Shown piece after piece: positions 1 to 7,065 of a stretch of 9,456 nucleotides of DNA; the stretch's first letter is position 1; every line of letters starts with the position of its first letter. Source of the DNA: an uncultured Collinsella sp. (lineage in GTDB: Bacteria > Actinomycetota > Coriobacteriia > Coriobacteriales > Coriobacteriaceae). Under the pieces are notes generated by a model. It did not search any database. It worked only from the letters and a program-made list of their open reading frames with translations, and was not told where the DNA came from. Both the position numbers and the translations under genes were made by a program. The stretch lies in NCBI GenBank assembly GCA_900540945.1, contig UQHQ01000049.1, positions 1 through 9,456 of the forward strand, in the 5' to 3' direction.

Positions 1-670
1 AGCGGTCGGCGGGGCCATTGTGGCTCTTGACAGCGGATTGGGTCATATGAGCGAAGATCGGCGAGGTGTAAGCGTCATCGTTACCATCTGCTCCGGTAGT
101 ATTACTGACCAACTTCGTTTCAAAGAGCCAATAGCCAGCAGCAATACCATCGAATGTTCCCGTACCGCTCGTCGCATCAGTCCATTTCTCACTTTCAAGC
201 GCCTTGGAGATCCTATCGAGCGTCGTTCCCGCATTCAGATTGGTAGTCTGGTTGGTGCCAGCCTTATACTCATCATCGGTCTTAGTCTTAATCCACTTCG
301 CCCAGGCGGCAGCATCATTGATGTTGGCCGGTTTAGAAGGGTCCGTCGTGTCCGAGTTAAATTCCCCGGTCACGGCATCCCTCACTTCATCCGATGCCCA
401 CTTAATATCGGACAGCGTCTTCTCATCGGTAGAGTCCCAAACATTGGTGTTTGTCTGATCCTGCGTAACCGTAGCGGAGAAAATCTTGATGCCCTTAAAG
501 GTCGTACCCGCGTAGTCGTCATCTTTGATCGTCACATTGCCAATCGTCGTAGCCACAGGCGTACCCTCAGCAAACGCCATGGTCACCGGGGCCATGACTC
601 CGCCGAAGCTCAGCGCTGCTGTGAGGCCGGCGGTTACTGCCAGGCGTGCGATGTTCTTGCTCATGCTCAT
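1..670 (-). CDS. Sortase-type pilin, N-terminal part (runs off left edge)
   Basis: A minus-strand frame is open from ATG 670 to the window edge, giving 223 residues with no stop, so the gene is 3'-truncated by the window. The start is preceded by AGAGG about 9 bases away; a second ATG lies two codons further on. Residues 1-34 form a Sec signal peptide (basic N-end, hydrophobic core, AFA before EGTP). The rest resembles the N-terminal domain of the neighbouring 554-residue pilin: KIFSATV matches QIFSANV, IKWASDEVRDAV matches LAWASDAVRDAA, AAGYWLFE matches PCGYWLIV. It is therefore a paralogous secreted pilin subunit, third in the operon, 108 bases after the previous stop. The isopeptide domains, pilin lysine and LPXTG-like anchor expected downstream are outside the window. 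After TSPIF (residues 202-206) the similarity to the paralog fades, so a frameshift or real divergence near the edge cannot be excluded. Whether it is the shaft or a minor pilin is unknown. Confidence 0.85.
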   Translation of the reverse strand, partial: MSMSKNIARLAVTAGLTAALSFGGVMAPVTMAFAEGTPVATTIGNVTIKDDDYAGTTFKGIKIFSATVTQDQTNTNVWDSTDEKTLSDIKWASDEVRDAVTGEFNSDTTDPSKPANINDAAAWAKWIKTKTDDEYKAGTNQTTNLNAGTTLDRISKALESEKWTDATSGTGTFDGIAAGYWLFETKLVSNTTGADGNDDAYTSPIFAHMTQSAVKSHNGPADR

Positions 671-753
671 CTTCTTTTCCTCTGCTTTCTGCTCGAATTC
701 CATTTGATCTAAATCTGTCTGTCTGTGTCTTAGCATCTACTTCGCTACGTCTC

Positions 754-772
754 GCCCCGCTCTCTGTGGGGC
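754..772. other. Hairpin between two pilin genes
   Basis: GCCCCGC at 754-760 and GTGGGGC at 766-772 form a 7-bp stem (one G-T pair) with a 5-base loop, beginning 6 bases after the stop of the 554-residue pilin. There is no T-run on the minus-strand side, so it is not a standard intrinsic terminator. It may be a 3' stabiliser or weak attenuator that sets the ratio of the two pilin transcripts; this role is inferred. Confidence 0.45.
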
Positions 773-778
773 TGCCAG

Positions 779-2443
779 CTACTCTTTATGGCTGCCACCT
801 CCCCGCTTGACCAGGAGCGCGACCACGATGAGCGCGGCTCCGGCGACCGCTGCGGCGGCCGCGGCGTACATTGCCATATCGCCAGTCGAGGGCATAAAGC
901 CTCCGGTGGTAATGCTAGGGGGTGTGCCGGTGGGCGTGTTGATGAGCGACGCCTCCAGGCTGCCCGTCGACCCGTCCGCGCTGTCGGCGCGCAGGGGCGA
1001 CTCGGCCGTGATGGTGAGCTTGGGCTTGGCGGCGGCCACCTGGTCGACGTCCAGGCCCTCGGCCTTGACCGTCACGGAGCGCGTGCCCTCAAAGGCGGTG
1101 TAGCCCTTGGGCGCCTTGAGCTCGCGGACCTCCAGCTTGCCCGAGTCCACGCCCGAGACGGTCACGCGGCCGTCCTCGCCCGTGGTGACGGTGGCCTTGC
1201 CCTCCGCATCCCACATGCCGTCGGCCGCCAGCGTGCGACCACGGTCATCGGCGATGCTCAGGACCGCCCCGGCAAGCGGCTTGTCGCCGTCGCTGCCGCG
1301 CTTGGTGAGCGCGAGATCCCAGGTGTAGGCGCACGCATCGTCGCTCGGCGTGCGGGTAAAGCCGGCATCGCCGGACTGGTCGGCAAAGGGAGAGCGCGGG
1401 TAGCGCAGGTAGACCTCGTTGGGGTTGCCCTTCGCGATGCCGTGGTTGCATGCGCTGTTGAGCGGCGCATTGTACACGGCGACCACGCGGGCGCCCGCGG
1501 TGAAGGCGTCGGCCCCGCCGAGCGCGGCGATGAGGTCGCCGGTGCACACGGTGAAGGTCTTACCGTCGGCCGCTACCTTGGTGGCGCACTGGGCCGTGAT
1601 GTCGGTCCAGCCCTTCGCGGGCTCGGTGCCGACGCGCCCGTCCTTGCCGGTCGAGACGGCGTCAAAGCCGCCGTCCGCGCCCGCCGCCACGTACACGCGC
1701 ACGCTCGCGGCCACCTTGGAGGGGTCGAGCCCCGCGCTCATGGTGTCGACGAACTGCACCGTATAGGTGCCGTAGGCCGTGAGCCCCGCCGGGACCGTGA
1801 CAGAGAGGCGCCAGTACAGGTCGTCGGCGACCGTGGCGTCGGCGGCCTTCTGCCAGGCGGCGGTGCTGTCCTCCAGCACATGCTTGGAGACCTTGGGCGT
1901 CGCGGCCTTGGGCTTGACGGTGACGGCGCTGCCGCCGACCAGGGCCATGATCGGCGCGGTGCCGGCCTCGCCCTGGGCGATGACGTCGTCGTCGGCGACG
2001 ATGAGCCAGTAGCCACAGGGCAGCTCTGACGCCGTGCCCGCGTTAAGGGGCACGGCGTCAGAGCTCTGGAGGGAACGAGCGAGCTGTGCGCTCAGCGCGC
2101 TCGTAAGGTGGGAATCGGCGTTGAGCCATTCGGCAGCTTCCTGCGCGGTGGTCTGGGAGTTGGGCATGCCGGCGCTGTGCAGCACAGGCAGCGCGGCGTC
2201 GCGCACGGCGTCGCTTGCCCAGGCGAGGTCGGTGGCGATCTTGGCGTCGCTGTCGCCGTCGACGACGTTGGCGCTAAAGATCTGGTAGGCGTCGTAGCTG
2301 CGCGCCACGGTGCCGCTCACCGTGATGGAACCGGTCGAGGTCGGCACGGCCTGCGCGGATGCGGGGAACACAGCCGCGCAGGTGCCAATCAGGAGGGCAA
2401 GCAGCGCAAACAAGATCGGGAAGGAGCAAACTTTCTTATTCAC
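779..2443 (-). CDS. LPXTG-type pilin with D1, isopeptide D2 and SpaA/CnaB-like D3 domains
   Basis: The product is 554 residues from a GTG start at 2443. I chose this over the ATG at 2524 because GGGAGG lies 8 bases upstream, the signal peptide then begins at residue 1 (MNKKVCSF, core, AQA cleavage at residue 32), and the longer version would add an unrelated basic stretch. Residues about 40-172 are an N-terminal pilin domain ending near GYWLIV. VTVKPK at 174-179 sits where the pilin-motif lysine of Spa-type pilins is found. Residues about 182-350 match the fimbrial isopeptide D2 domain, with VSKHV (K187) and the NPNEVYLRY signature. Residues about 372-505 form a SpaA/CnaB-type beta sandwich with K381, the E-box ELKAPKGY (E441) and N502 as likely bond partners. 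The C-terminus carries MPSTG (517-521), a hydrophobic segment and KRGGGSHKE, the usual sortase anchor. It is probably the shaft or a major ancillary pilin. Its GC content is much higher than that of its upstream neighbour. Confidence 0.93.
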   Translation of the reverse strand: MNKKVCSFPILFALLALLIGTCAAVFPASAQAVPTSTGSITVSGTVARSYDAYQIFSANVVDGDSDAKIATDLAWASDAVRDAALPVLHSAGMPNSQTTAQEAAEWLNADSHLTSALSAQLARSLQSSDAVPLNAGTASELPCGYWLIVADDDVIAQGEAGTAPIMALVGGSAVTVKPKAATPKVSKHVLEDSTAAWQKAADATVADDLYWRLSVTVPAGLTAYGTYTVQFVDTMSAGLDPSKVAASVRVYVAAGADGGFDAVSTGKDGRVGTEPAKGWTDITAQCATKVAADGKTFTVCTGDLIAALGGADAFTAGARVVAVYNAPLNSACNHGIAKGNPNEVYLRYPRSPFADQSGDAGFTRTPSDDACAYTWDLALTKRGSDGDKPLAGAVLSIADDRGRTLAADGMWDAEGKATVTTGEDGRVTVSGVDSGKLEVRELKAPKGYTAFEGTRSVTVKAEGLDVDQVAAAKPKLTITAESPLRADSADGSTGSLEASLINTPTGTPPSITTGGFMPSTGDMAMYAAAAAAVAGAALIVVALLVKRGGGSHKE

Positions 2444-5400
2444 GACGCTCGCCTCCCTTCGCATTCGCCTTGCGACGAATGTGCATCCAGGCCGCAGCAG
2501 CGCAAAGCACCGCCGCGCCGGCAAGGTACGTCAGAGTGACGCCCGACATACCAGAAAGGGGCAAAGAGGTGGAGTAGGTGTTGGTGAAGGTGGGGTTATC
2601 GGTCTCGCGTTCCACGTCGTTGGCGTCGACCTCGTAGTAGGTCGGCGTGCATTCCAGCGTGCCGTCACCCTTGTCCGTTGCCGTCACCACGACCTTGAAC
2701 TTCTTGGTGTCGTTCTTGTAGCCTTCGTGTTTGGTGCCATCGACCTTGCTGGCGTCGCATTCACGGATGCAGTAGGTGAATGTTGCTTTACCATTGGTAA
2801 GATCTTTGATGCCCAGTGGACCGATTGGTACCGGATCGAACGTTACTGTCTGAGAATTTCCCGACTCAGCAGAAGTATATTTGGTCTGAGGGGGTGTCTC
2901 CGTGTTGTCGGAATTCTCAGCATACAGCTCGAACTTGAACCTCTTCATCTCGCCGCCGTCGACCTTCTTGGTCACCTGAGGTGTCCAAGAGCCCTTGGCT
3001 GTGTATGCATTAGTAAAGGTCTTATCATTAATAAAGATCTTACCGTTCGTGAGATTAACGGACACATTACTGACATCGCTCGGAGTAACCTCCATCGAGT
3101 CCCCTTTGGTGAGATTAGTGACCTTTACTTTTCCAACCGAGTAGTAGGTGTAAGTAATGTCCAGCACCTTCTGTGTCTGGGCCACCGTTGTTTCAAATTC
3201 AATCTTGTAGATAGTCTCGTCGCAAGTCACGCCAGAAACGGGATTGTCACCGGGGTCCTCAACGAGGTAGTAGACAATCGAGCCATCGGAGTAGACCTCG
3301 CCCAGATTAAAGGCAAAGTTGCCGTCACTATCATTCGTGACCCCATCGCCAACTTTTGTGCAGCCATTGAGTTGCAGCTTGTGATCGGCAAACGAGGGAT
3401 CCTGCTTGTTTGTACCCCGTTTGAGCAGCTGGAACTTGAACTCTCCGTCTTTAAGCGCACGACCCGTTAGCGCCTTAGTGCCGTTGAGCTTCATCTTGGG
3501 GTACACGTTCACCTCCGTGGTGGAGCCAGCGATTACGTCGCCGTTGGTCATGATGCCGCCACCGTGAATGTTGGATCTGTTGCCCGTGATGAAGAGGGAC
3601 GCAGCCGCGGTAGCAGCATCTTTATCTTCCTGAATCGGCTTAGATTTAAGGCCAATCCTGTACTTAGCTTGGGCGCCCTCGTACTTGCCGATAGACGTTA
3701 GTGTTTTGTCGATCGTGCCCGTCCAGTTGGCAGCACCGCCGCCAAGCATCTGACCCGTTACGGCTGCGATGTATTCACCGTTAGTACTATCGCGAATAAG
3801 AAAAAGATCCTGGTGACCGGCTTTTTTAAACTCTTCAGTTATTTCGCCGCCTTTGTTGTTAGGGAGCCAATCCTTGTCATCGGTCTTTTCGTGTGTGCCG
3901 CCCGATCGGTTATAACTACCGTCAGGTTTACCGTCAGTATTACCGAAAACCGCGATGCCATTGGTATCGGTAATGGCAGTCTTACCAGTCGGGCAAGCGG
4001 CAAACCCGCCGCCAAAGCCATTGGCATGATTGTTGGTAATCAGCGCGTTATATATATTGAGGCTCGCCGATTTAATGCCTTGTTCACTGCTACCCTGAAC
4101 GAACACGCCGCCGCCACCCCAGTCGTTGGTGGTATTGGTCGTATTGTTAGTGATATAAGCGTGTGAACCTTTCGGCACTTCAAACACACCAACGGTAGGC
4201 GCAGCGATACGGATGCCGCCACCCTCTGAGTTTTGCGCCACATTGCTGGCGATGATTCCACCAGAAAACGTAAACCCGGAAAGAGCTCGATTCCAAGCGC
4301 CAGCATAAACGCCGCCGCCAGCCTCGGCAGAGTAGTTACCGGTAATGTAACCACCGTTAATTGTGAGACTGCCGCCATTGAAAGCAGCAATGCCGCCACC
4401 ACCATGGCAACCGTTACCTTTGTGTCCTTCATCGATATAGTACTGATATTTGTTGTTAGTAATGTAACCATTCGTAATGGTCACCATAGAGCCCTCAGCA
4501 CAAATTCCCGCGCCATAACCGCTTTCATAATTATTTGTACCGTTACCGGAGATAATACCGCCAACCATGTCTACCGCAGAATCCTTGGCATAAACGCCGC
4601 CGCCACTGGGGGCATAGTTACCAGCAATTACGCCGCCAGAGATCTCCAGGGTTGAGCCCTCATCCAGGGTTGAGCCCTCAACATGAATTCCAGCACCAGC
4701 ACCATCGCTGCCCATAGAAGCACCACAAACGTATCCGCCACTCATGCTGACGGTAGAGCCGTTATCGGCATAAATCAGGTGGCGAACATTTGCGTCCTGA
4801 TTCGTGGTCAGCACGCCGCTTTGAAGGTTAAACGTACCGCCACAGACGTTGATGAGCCTCATCGTAGAGTGAGCAGTGGTGCCCACGATGGCGCCATTGA
4901 TGGCAACCTCGTGCTTGAAAAGGGTCTCGGTAGTAGCAGTGTCACTCGAAGTCGAATCAGTCACGTAGTAAGTGAGCTTACTGGGCGTTGTGCCGTCGTA
5001 ATCGAGCTTAGCAAGGTTGCCGTTTTTGTCGCCATCCTGCTCGAACTTGTTATCAGCCGCCTGCTGCAGATCCTCAATCGTGAGCGTCGCACCCTCGGGC
5101 ACATTGAACATGGACATGTTGGGCGACTTGCCAGGCTCCACGCCCGAGTGTTTGATCTTATGGCCGTTGAGGTCGATGGTGGTTTCACCCTGGCCAAGCG
5201 TAATGTCGCTTGCATACTCAATATCGAGATTCAAGCGATATTTGCCGGCCTTTTTATCATTTTGAAGGTAGTGAGATAGGTCGTCTGCAGAATTAATCAG
5301 CGTATATTCGGTCGCATCCTCCGCAACAGGTGGAATTGCGCCCTCATTGCTAGCGTCATCCGCGGTCTGCTCGGCATCCTCGTCCTGCGAGTCTTCCTCG

Positions 5401-5684
5401 GACAGCCCCTCAGACTGGACATCATCTCCAGCCTCGCCACCCTCAGCGTCGTCACTATTCTGGTTGTCGGTATCCCCATTGTTGGTGTTTTCTACATCAG
5501 TAGGCTCAGTTGAGGAATCACCCGTCACAGTTTCTTCGGTCTGGGCATCGTTGGCAATGGCCTGCGAGATCGGAGGCATGACGAGCGACAGTACCAGGCT
5601 CAACACGGAGGCTCCGCACAAAACGCCTGCCAGTACACGGCGCGTCGCTTTTTTCTGCTTAGTTTTTTCTGAATTCGCTTTCAT
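2436..5684 (-). CDS. Large sortase-anchored pilus/surface protein: beta-helix plus two Spy0128-like isopeptide domains
   Basis: The product has 1082 residues; its ATG has GGAGG 8 bases upstream. Residues 1-44 are a long signal peptide (basic N-end, hydrophobic core, AIA before ND). Residues 45-118 are an acidic Asp/Glu/Ser/Asn-rich linker. Residues about 165-720 are rich in GGGVY/GGGI and TINGGYITGN-like turns recurring at roughly 25-35 residue spacing (glycine clusters near 361, 428, 456, 488, 523, 558, 708), typical of a right-handed parallel beta-helix. Two Spy0128/FctA-type domains follow: about 732-895 (KALTGRALKDGEFKF, acidic E809, end FTNAY with N892) and about 897-1038 (QVTKKV, IREC with E975, end FTNTY with N1035); the Lys/Glu/Asn sets fit internal isopeptide bonds. 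VNVYPK at 725-730 resembles a pilin motif. The C-terminus has LPLSG (1041-1045), a hydrophobic segment and an Arg/Lys-rich tail. As the first gene of the operon it may be the tip adhesin binding a host or glycan target; if K730 is used it could instead be polymerised. The ligand cannot be read from sequence. Confidence 0.9.
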   Translation of the reverse strand: MKANSEKTKQKKATRRVLAGVLCGASVLSLVLSLVMPPISQAIANDAQTEETVTGDSSTEPTDVENTNNGDTDNQNSDDAEGGEAGDDVQSEGLSEEDSQDEDAEQTADDASNEGAIPPVAEDATEYTLINSADDLSHYLQNDKKAGKYRLNLDIEYASDITLGQGETTIDLNGHKIKHSGVEPGKSPNMSMFNVPEGATLTIEDLQQAADNKFEQDGDKNGNLAKLDYDGTTPSKLTYYVTDSTSSDTATTETLFKHEVAINGAIVGTTAHSTMRLINVCGGTFNLQSGVLTTNQDANVRHLIYADNGSTVSMSGGYVCGASMGSDGAGAGIHVEGSTLDEGSTLEISGGVIAGNYAPSGGGVYAKDSAVDMVGGIISGNGTNNYESGYGAGICAEGSMVTITNGYITNNKYQYYIDEGHKGNGCHGGGGIAAFNGGSLTINGGYITGNYSAEAGGGVYAGAWNRALSGFTFSGGIIASNVAQNSEGGGIRIAAPTVGVFEVPKGSHAYITNNTTNTTNDWGGGGVFVQGSSEQGIKSASLNIYNALITNNHANGFGGGFAACPTGKTAITDTNGIAVFGNTDGKPDGSYNRSGGTHEKTDDKDWLPNNKGGEITEEFKKAGHQDLFLIRDSTNGEYIAAVTGQMLGGGAANWTGTIDKTLTSIGKYEGAQAKYRIGLKSKPIQEDKDAATAAASLFITGNRSNIHGGGIMTNGDVIAGSTTEVNVYPKMKLNGTKALTGRALKDGEFKFQLLKRGTNKQDPSFADHKLQLNGCTKVGDGVTNDSDGNFAFNLGEVYSDGSIVYYLVEDPGDNPVSGVTCDETIYKIEFETTVAQTQKVLDITYTYYSVGKVKVTNLTKGDSMEVTPSDVSNVSVNLTNGKIFINDKTFTNAYTAKGSWTPQVTKKVDGGEMKRFKFELYAENSDNTETPPQTKYTSAESGNSQTVTFDPVPIGPLGIKDLTNGKATFTYCIRECDASKVDGTKHEGYKNDTKKFKVVVTATDKGDGTLECTPTYYEVDANDVERETDNPTFTNTYSTSLPLSGMSGVTLTYLAGAAVLCAAAAWMHIRRKANAKGGERRE
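2452..2457 (-). promoter_or_regulatory. Ribosome binding site deciding the GTG start of the 554-residue pilin
   Basis: The minus strand reads GGGAGG, 8 bases before the GTG at 2443. The site lies inside the last codons of the upstream gene, whose TAA (2438-2436) overlaps the start by 8 bases (GTGAATAA). This arrangement implies translational coupling, so the two proteins are likely made in linked amounts. Confidence 0.8.
4645..4680. repeat. Perfect 18-bp tandem duplication inside the large surface protein gene
   Basis: The unit tccagggttgagccctca occurs twice back to back (4645-4662 and 4663-4680) without a mismatch. It is in frame and encodes EGSTLD then EGSTLE at residues about 336-347, within a beta-helix rung. 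A perfect copy suggests recent slippage. Confidence 0.95.
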
Positions 5685-5692
5685 CGATGTCT

Positions 5693-5697
5693 CCTCC
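5693..5697 (-). promoter_or_regulatory. Ribosome binding site of the first pilus gene
   Basis: The minus strand reads GGGGAGGAG; the GGAGG core ends 8 bases before ATG 5684. This strong match fixes the start of the 1082-residue protein. Confidence 0.85.
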
Positions 5698-5738
5698 CCA
5701 AGAGACCGCGATCTTGCTCTTTCACTATCAAACGTATC

Positions 5739-5759
5739 TGCGCAACCTGTAATTGCGCA
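5739..5759. promoter_or_regulatory. Dyad in the leader of the pilus operon
   Basis: TGCGCAA (5739-5745) and TTGCGCA (5753-5759) are perfect inverted 7-bp arms around a 7-base spacer. The site lies between a possible -10 (5774-5779) and the ribosome site, about +9 to +29 if that promoter is right. It could be a repressor operator or a short leader hairpin; the role is inferred. Confidence 0.5.
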
Positions 5760-5773
5760 CGCTTAGTAATACT

Positions 5774-5803
5774 ATTGTAACTATTGTTTAAACATCCGAG
5801 CAA
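5774..5803 (-). promoter_or_regulatory. Possible promoter of the pilus operon
   Basis: On the minus strand, TACAAT (5779-5774) is one base from the consensus -10. TTGCTC (5803-5798) lies 18 bases upstream and matches the -35 at only its first three positions. The predicted leader is about 80 bases. The weak -35 suggests an activator may be needed. It is the best candidate I see in this AT-rich stretch. Confidence 0.4.
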
Positions 5804-5949
5804 CAAAACCGACATTTTTGTAGCCAGTTCTCAATTCTCTTGACATTTACTCAGATTTGCCTTCGTTTATTCGCTATCTGTTTTTTGTTTCTGCTGGTAA
5901 TTTAGTTGCCTATTATTTTTTAATGGCATTAGATTTTTTTGCACAACAT

Positions 5950-5965
5950 TTTGCTCAAGAGCAAA
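5950..5965. promoter_or_regulatory. 16-base palindrome upstream of the pilus operon
   Basis: TTTGCTCAAGAGCAAA is a palindrome with perfect 7-bp arms, the two central bases AA being the only break. A compact site like this typically binds a dimeric helix-turn-helix regulator. It lies about 150-170 bases upstream of the suggested -35, which would fit a distal activator site. No regulator gene is in the window. Confidence 0.45.
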
Positions 5966-5975
5966 CATCCTGTGA

Positions 5976-5994
5976 ACGGTCGAAAATCGACCGT
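5976..5994. promoter_or_regulatory. ACGGTCGA dyad, second palindrome of the upstream region
   Basis: ACGGTCGA (5976-5983) and TCGACCGT (5987-5994) are perfect 8-bp arms separated by AAA. Direct GTGAAC copies sit at each side (5972-5977 and 5993-5998). No T-run follows on either strand, which argues against a terminator, so a protein-binding site or short hairpin is more likely. Confidence 0.45.
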
Positions 5995-6143
5995 GAACAG
6001 TAGGTCATTAACCGGGAGGAATAGACTACCAAGTTGATGGGAATATCTTTAACTCATCGGTGGTTAGAAGCGTGATGTTCAGACAATCATATTTGATTTT
6101 GTGCGCAGATTTTAGGCATCAATTCGCCCAAATCGCCTGAGGC

Positions 6144-6174
6144 CGCCACAAAGGCACCTGTCCCCTTTGTGGTG
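6144..6174. repeat. Palindromic REP-like repeat, degenerate copy A
   Basis: CGCCACAAAGG (6144-6154) pairs with CCTTTGTGGTG (6164-6174), with one G-T pair, around CACCTGTCC. The arms match those of the copies at 7105-7136 and 8689-8721. It lies 14 bases after the HAD phosphatase stop, so its RNA hairpin could also end or protect that transcript, though no T-run follows. Such elements in bacteria are often spread by REP-associated tyrosine transposases; none is present here. Confidence 0.75.
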
Positions 6175-6188
6175 ATTCTGCCCTAGCG

Positions 6189-7010
6189 CTACAGCAGATG
6201 TTCCTCGATAAAGATCGCGATGCCGTCTTCGTCGTTGCTCGCGGTTACAAAGTCGGCGGCGGCACGGGTAGCGTCGCTGCCGTTTGCCATAGCCACGCCC
6301 ACGCCGGCGTCGGCCACCATGCAGGTGTCGTTGTCCGCATCGCCGAACACGCAGATGTTCTGGAGCTCCATGTCGTTGAGCTCCGCCACGCGCACAAGGC
6401 CGCGCGTCTTGGACACGCGCGGATCCATGAACTCGTAGAGTCGCTGCGTGGTTTGCAGAGCCGCCGCTTTAACGGTGTCATCGGCGAACGTCGATGCTCG
6501 CTCGATGATCTGTGGCATCGCCTCGGGCGCCATGGTAAACATCACCTTGGTCTGCGGCTCGCGCAAAAACTCGGCAAAGTCGACCACCTTGTAGGGCACG
6601 CCGTCGACACGCGACAGGTGCTCGACGCATGCATTGCTCTCGGGCACATAGAGTACGCCGTCCCGAGGGCAAACGGGCGTTGCCGGCAGGCCTGCCATGT
6701 GCTCGCAGATGCGCGCGATGGTCTCGCCTGGTAGCCGGTAGCTCAGCTCGTTGATGTCGTGCGCGCGGTCGATGACCTCGGCGCCACCGCAACCCACGAG
6801 CACGTCCACCAGACCTTCGATGCCCCAGAGCTCGTATATGGCCTCGGTCGCTTGGGCGTCGCGCCCGGTGCACAGGCCAAAGAGTACGCCGCGCTCGCGC
6901 AGGGCGCGGATCGCCGCCACGGTGCGCGGGGACACCGTGTGCTGGCTCGTGAGCAGCGTGCCGTCGATATCGCAGAACACGGCTTTGATGTGACTGAAGG
7001 TGGCGTCCAT
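6189..7010 (-). CDS. Cof-type HAD-superfamily phosphatase
   Basis: The product has 273 residues, the usual length for Cof/YidA-type HAD phosphatases. I start it at ATG 7010 (MDATFSH), preceded by AGAAAGG; a frame extending to 7208 would run through a palindromic repeat and is not credible. HAD motif I is DIDGT (nucleophile D14, acid/base D16), motif II has T48 in LCTGR, motif III is K201 in VSKTRGL, and motif IV is GDADND (223-228), which binds Mg2+. The stretch at about 80-190 between motifs II and III is the C2-type cap that selects substrate. The family hydrolyses small phosphate esters such as sugar phosphates, FMN or pyridoxal phosphate in the cytoplasm; the substrate cannot be told. SKTRGL and GDADND are intact, so the enzyme should be active. 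It stands alone between a permease gene and the pilus region. Confidence 0.92.
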   Translation of the reverse strand: MDATFSHIKAVFCDIDGTLLTSQHTVSPRTVAAIRALRERGVLFGLCTGRDAQATEAIYELWGIEGLVDVLVGCGGAEVIDRAHDINELSYRLPGETIARICEHMAGLPATPVCPRDGVLYVPESNACVEHLSRVDGVPYKVVDFAEFLREPQTKVMFTMAPEAMPQIIERASTFADDTVKAAALQTTQRLYEFMDPRVSKTRGLVRVAELNDMELQNICVFGDADNDTCMVADAGVGVAMANGSDATRAAADFVTASNDEDGIAIFIEEHLL

Positions 7011-7065
7011 GGGGGCCTTTCTGGGCAGAGCGGCGGTGTGGGGTGTATTCGCAAACGGCGTACAT

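Larger units (their letters stand above)
5804..6143. other. AT-rich non-coding region upstream of the pilus operon
   Basis: No credible gene was found on either strand. The stretch is clearly more AT-rich than the genes around it and holds T-runs of 6-7 bases (for example 5934-5940) and two tight palindromes listed separately. A GGGAGG on the plus strand near 6014 precedes only a 12-codon frame at poor spacing, so I do not call it a gene. The size and structure suit a complex regulatory region for the pilus operon. Confidence 0.6.

Noticed and set aside
788..2029. Plus-strand open frame of 413 codons opposite the 554-residue pilin
   Set aside because: It is rich in Arg, Gly, Val and His, has no domain pattern, and lies fully antisense to a well-supported GC-rich gene; this is a codon-bias shadow.
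2310..3470. Plus-strand open frame of 386 codons opposite the large surface protein
   Set aside because: It is antisense to the conserved Spy0128-like domains and shows no family features or ribosome site.
5840..5870. TTGACA on the plus strand as a promoter
   Set aside because: No acceptable -10 occurs at normal spacing and no plus-strand gene follows.
6014..6076. Short plus-strand frame (MGISLTHRWLEA) after a GGGAGG
   Set aside because: It is only 12 codons long and the ribosome-site spacing of about 17 bases is too wide.
5753..6107. GTGCGCA at about 6100 and its inverse at 5754-5760 as ends of an invertible promoter segment
   Set aside because: Only about 7 bp match, which is expected by chance over this distance, and no recombinase gene is seen.
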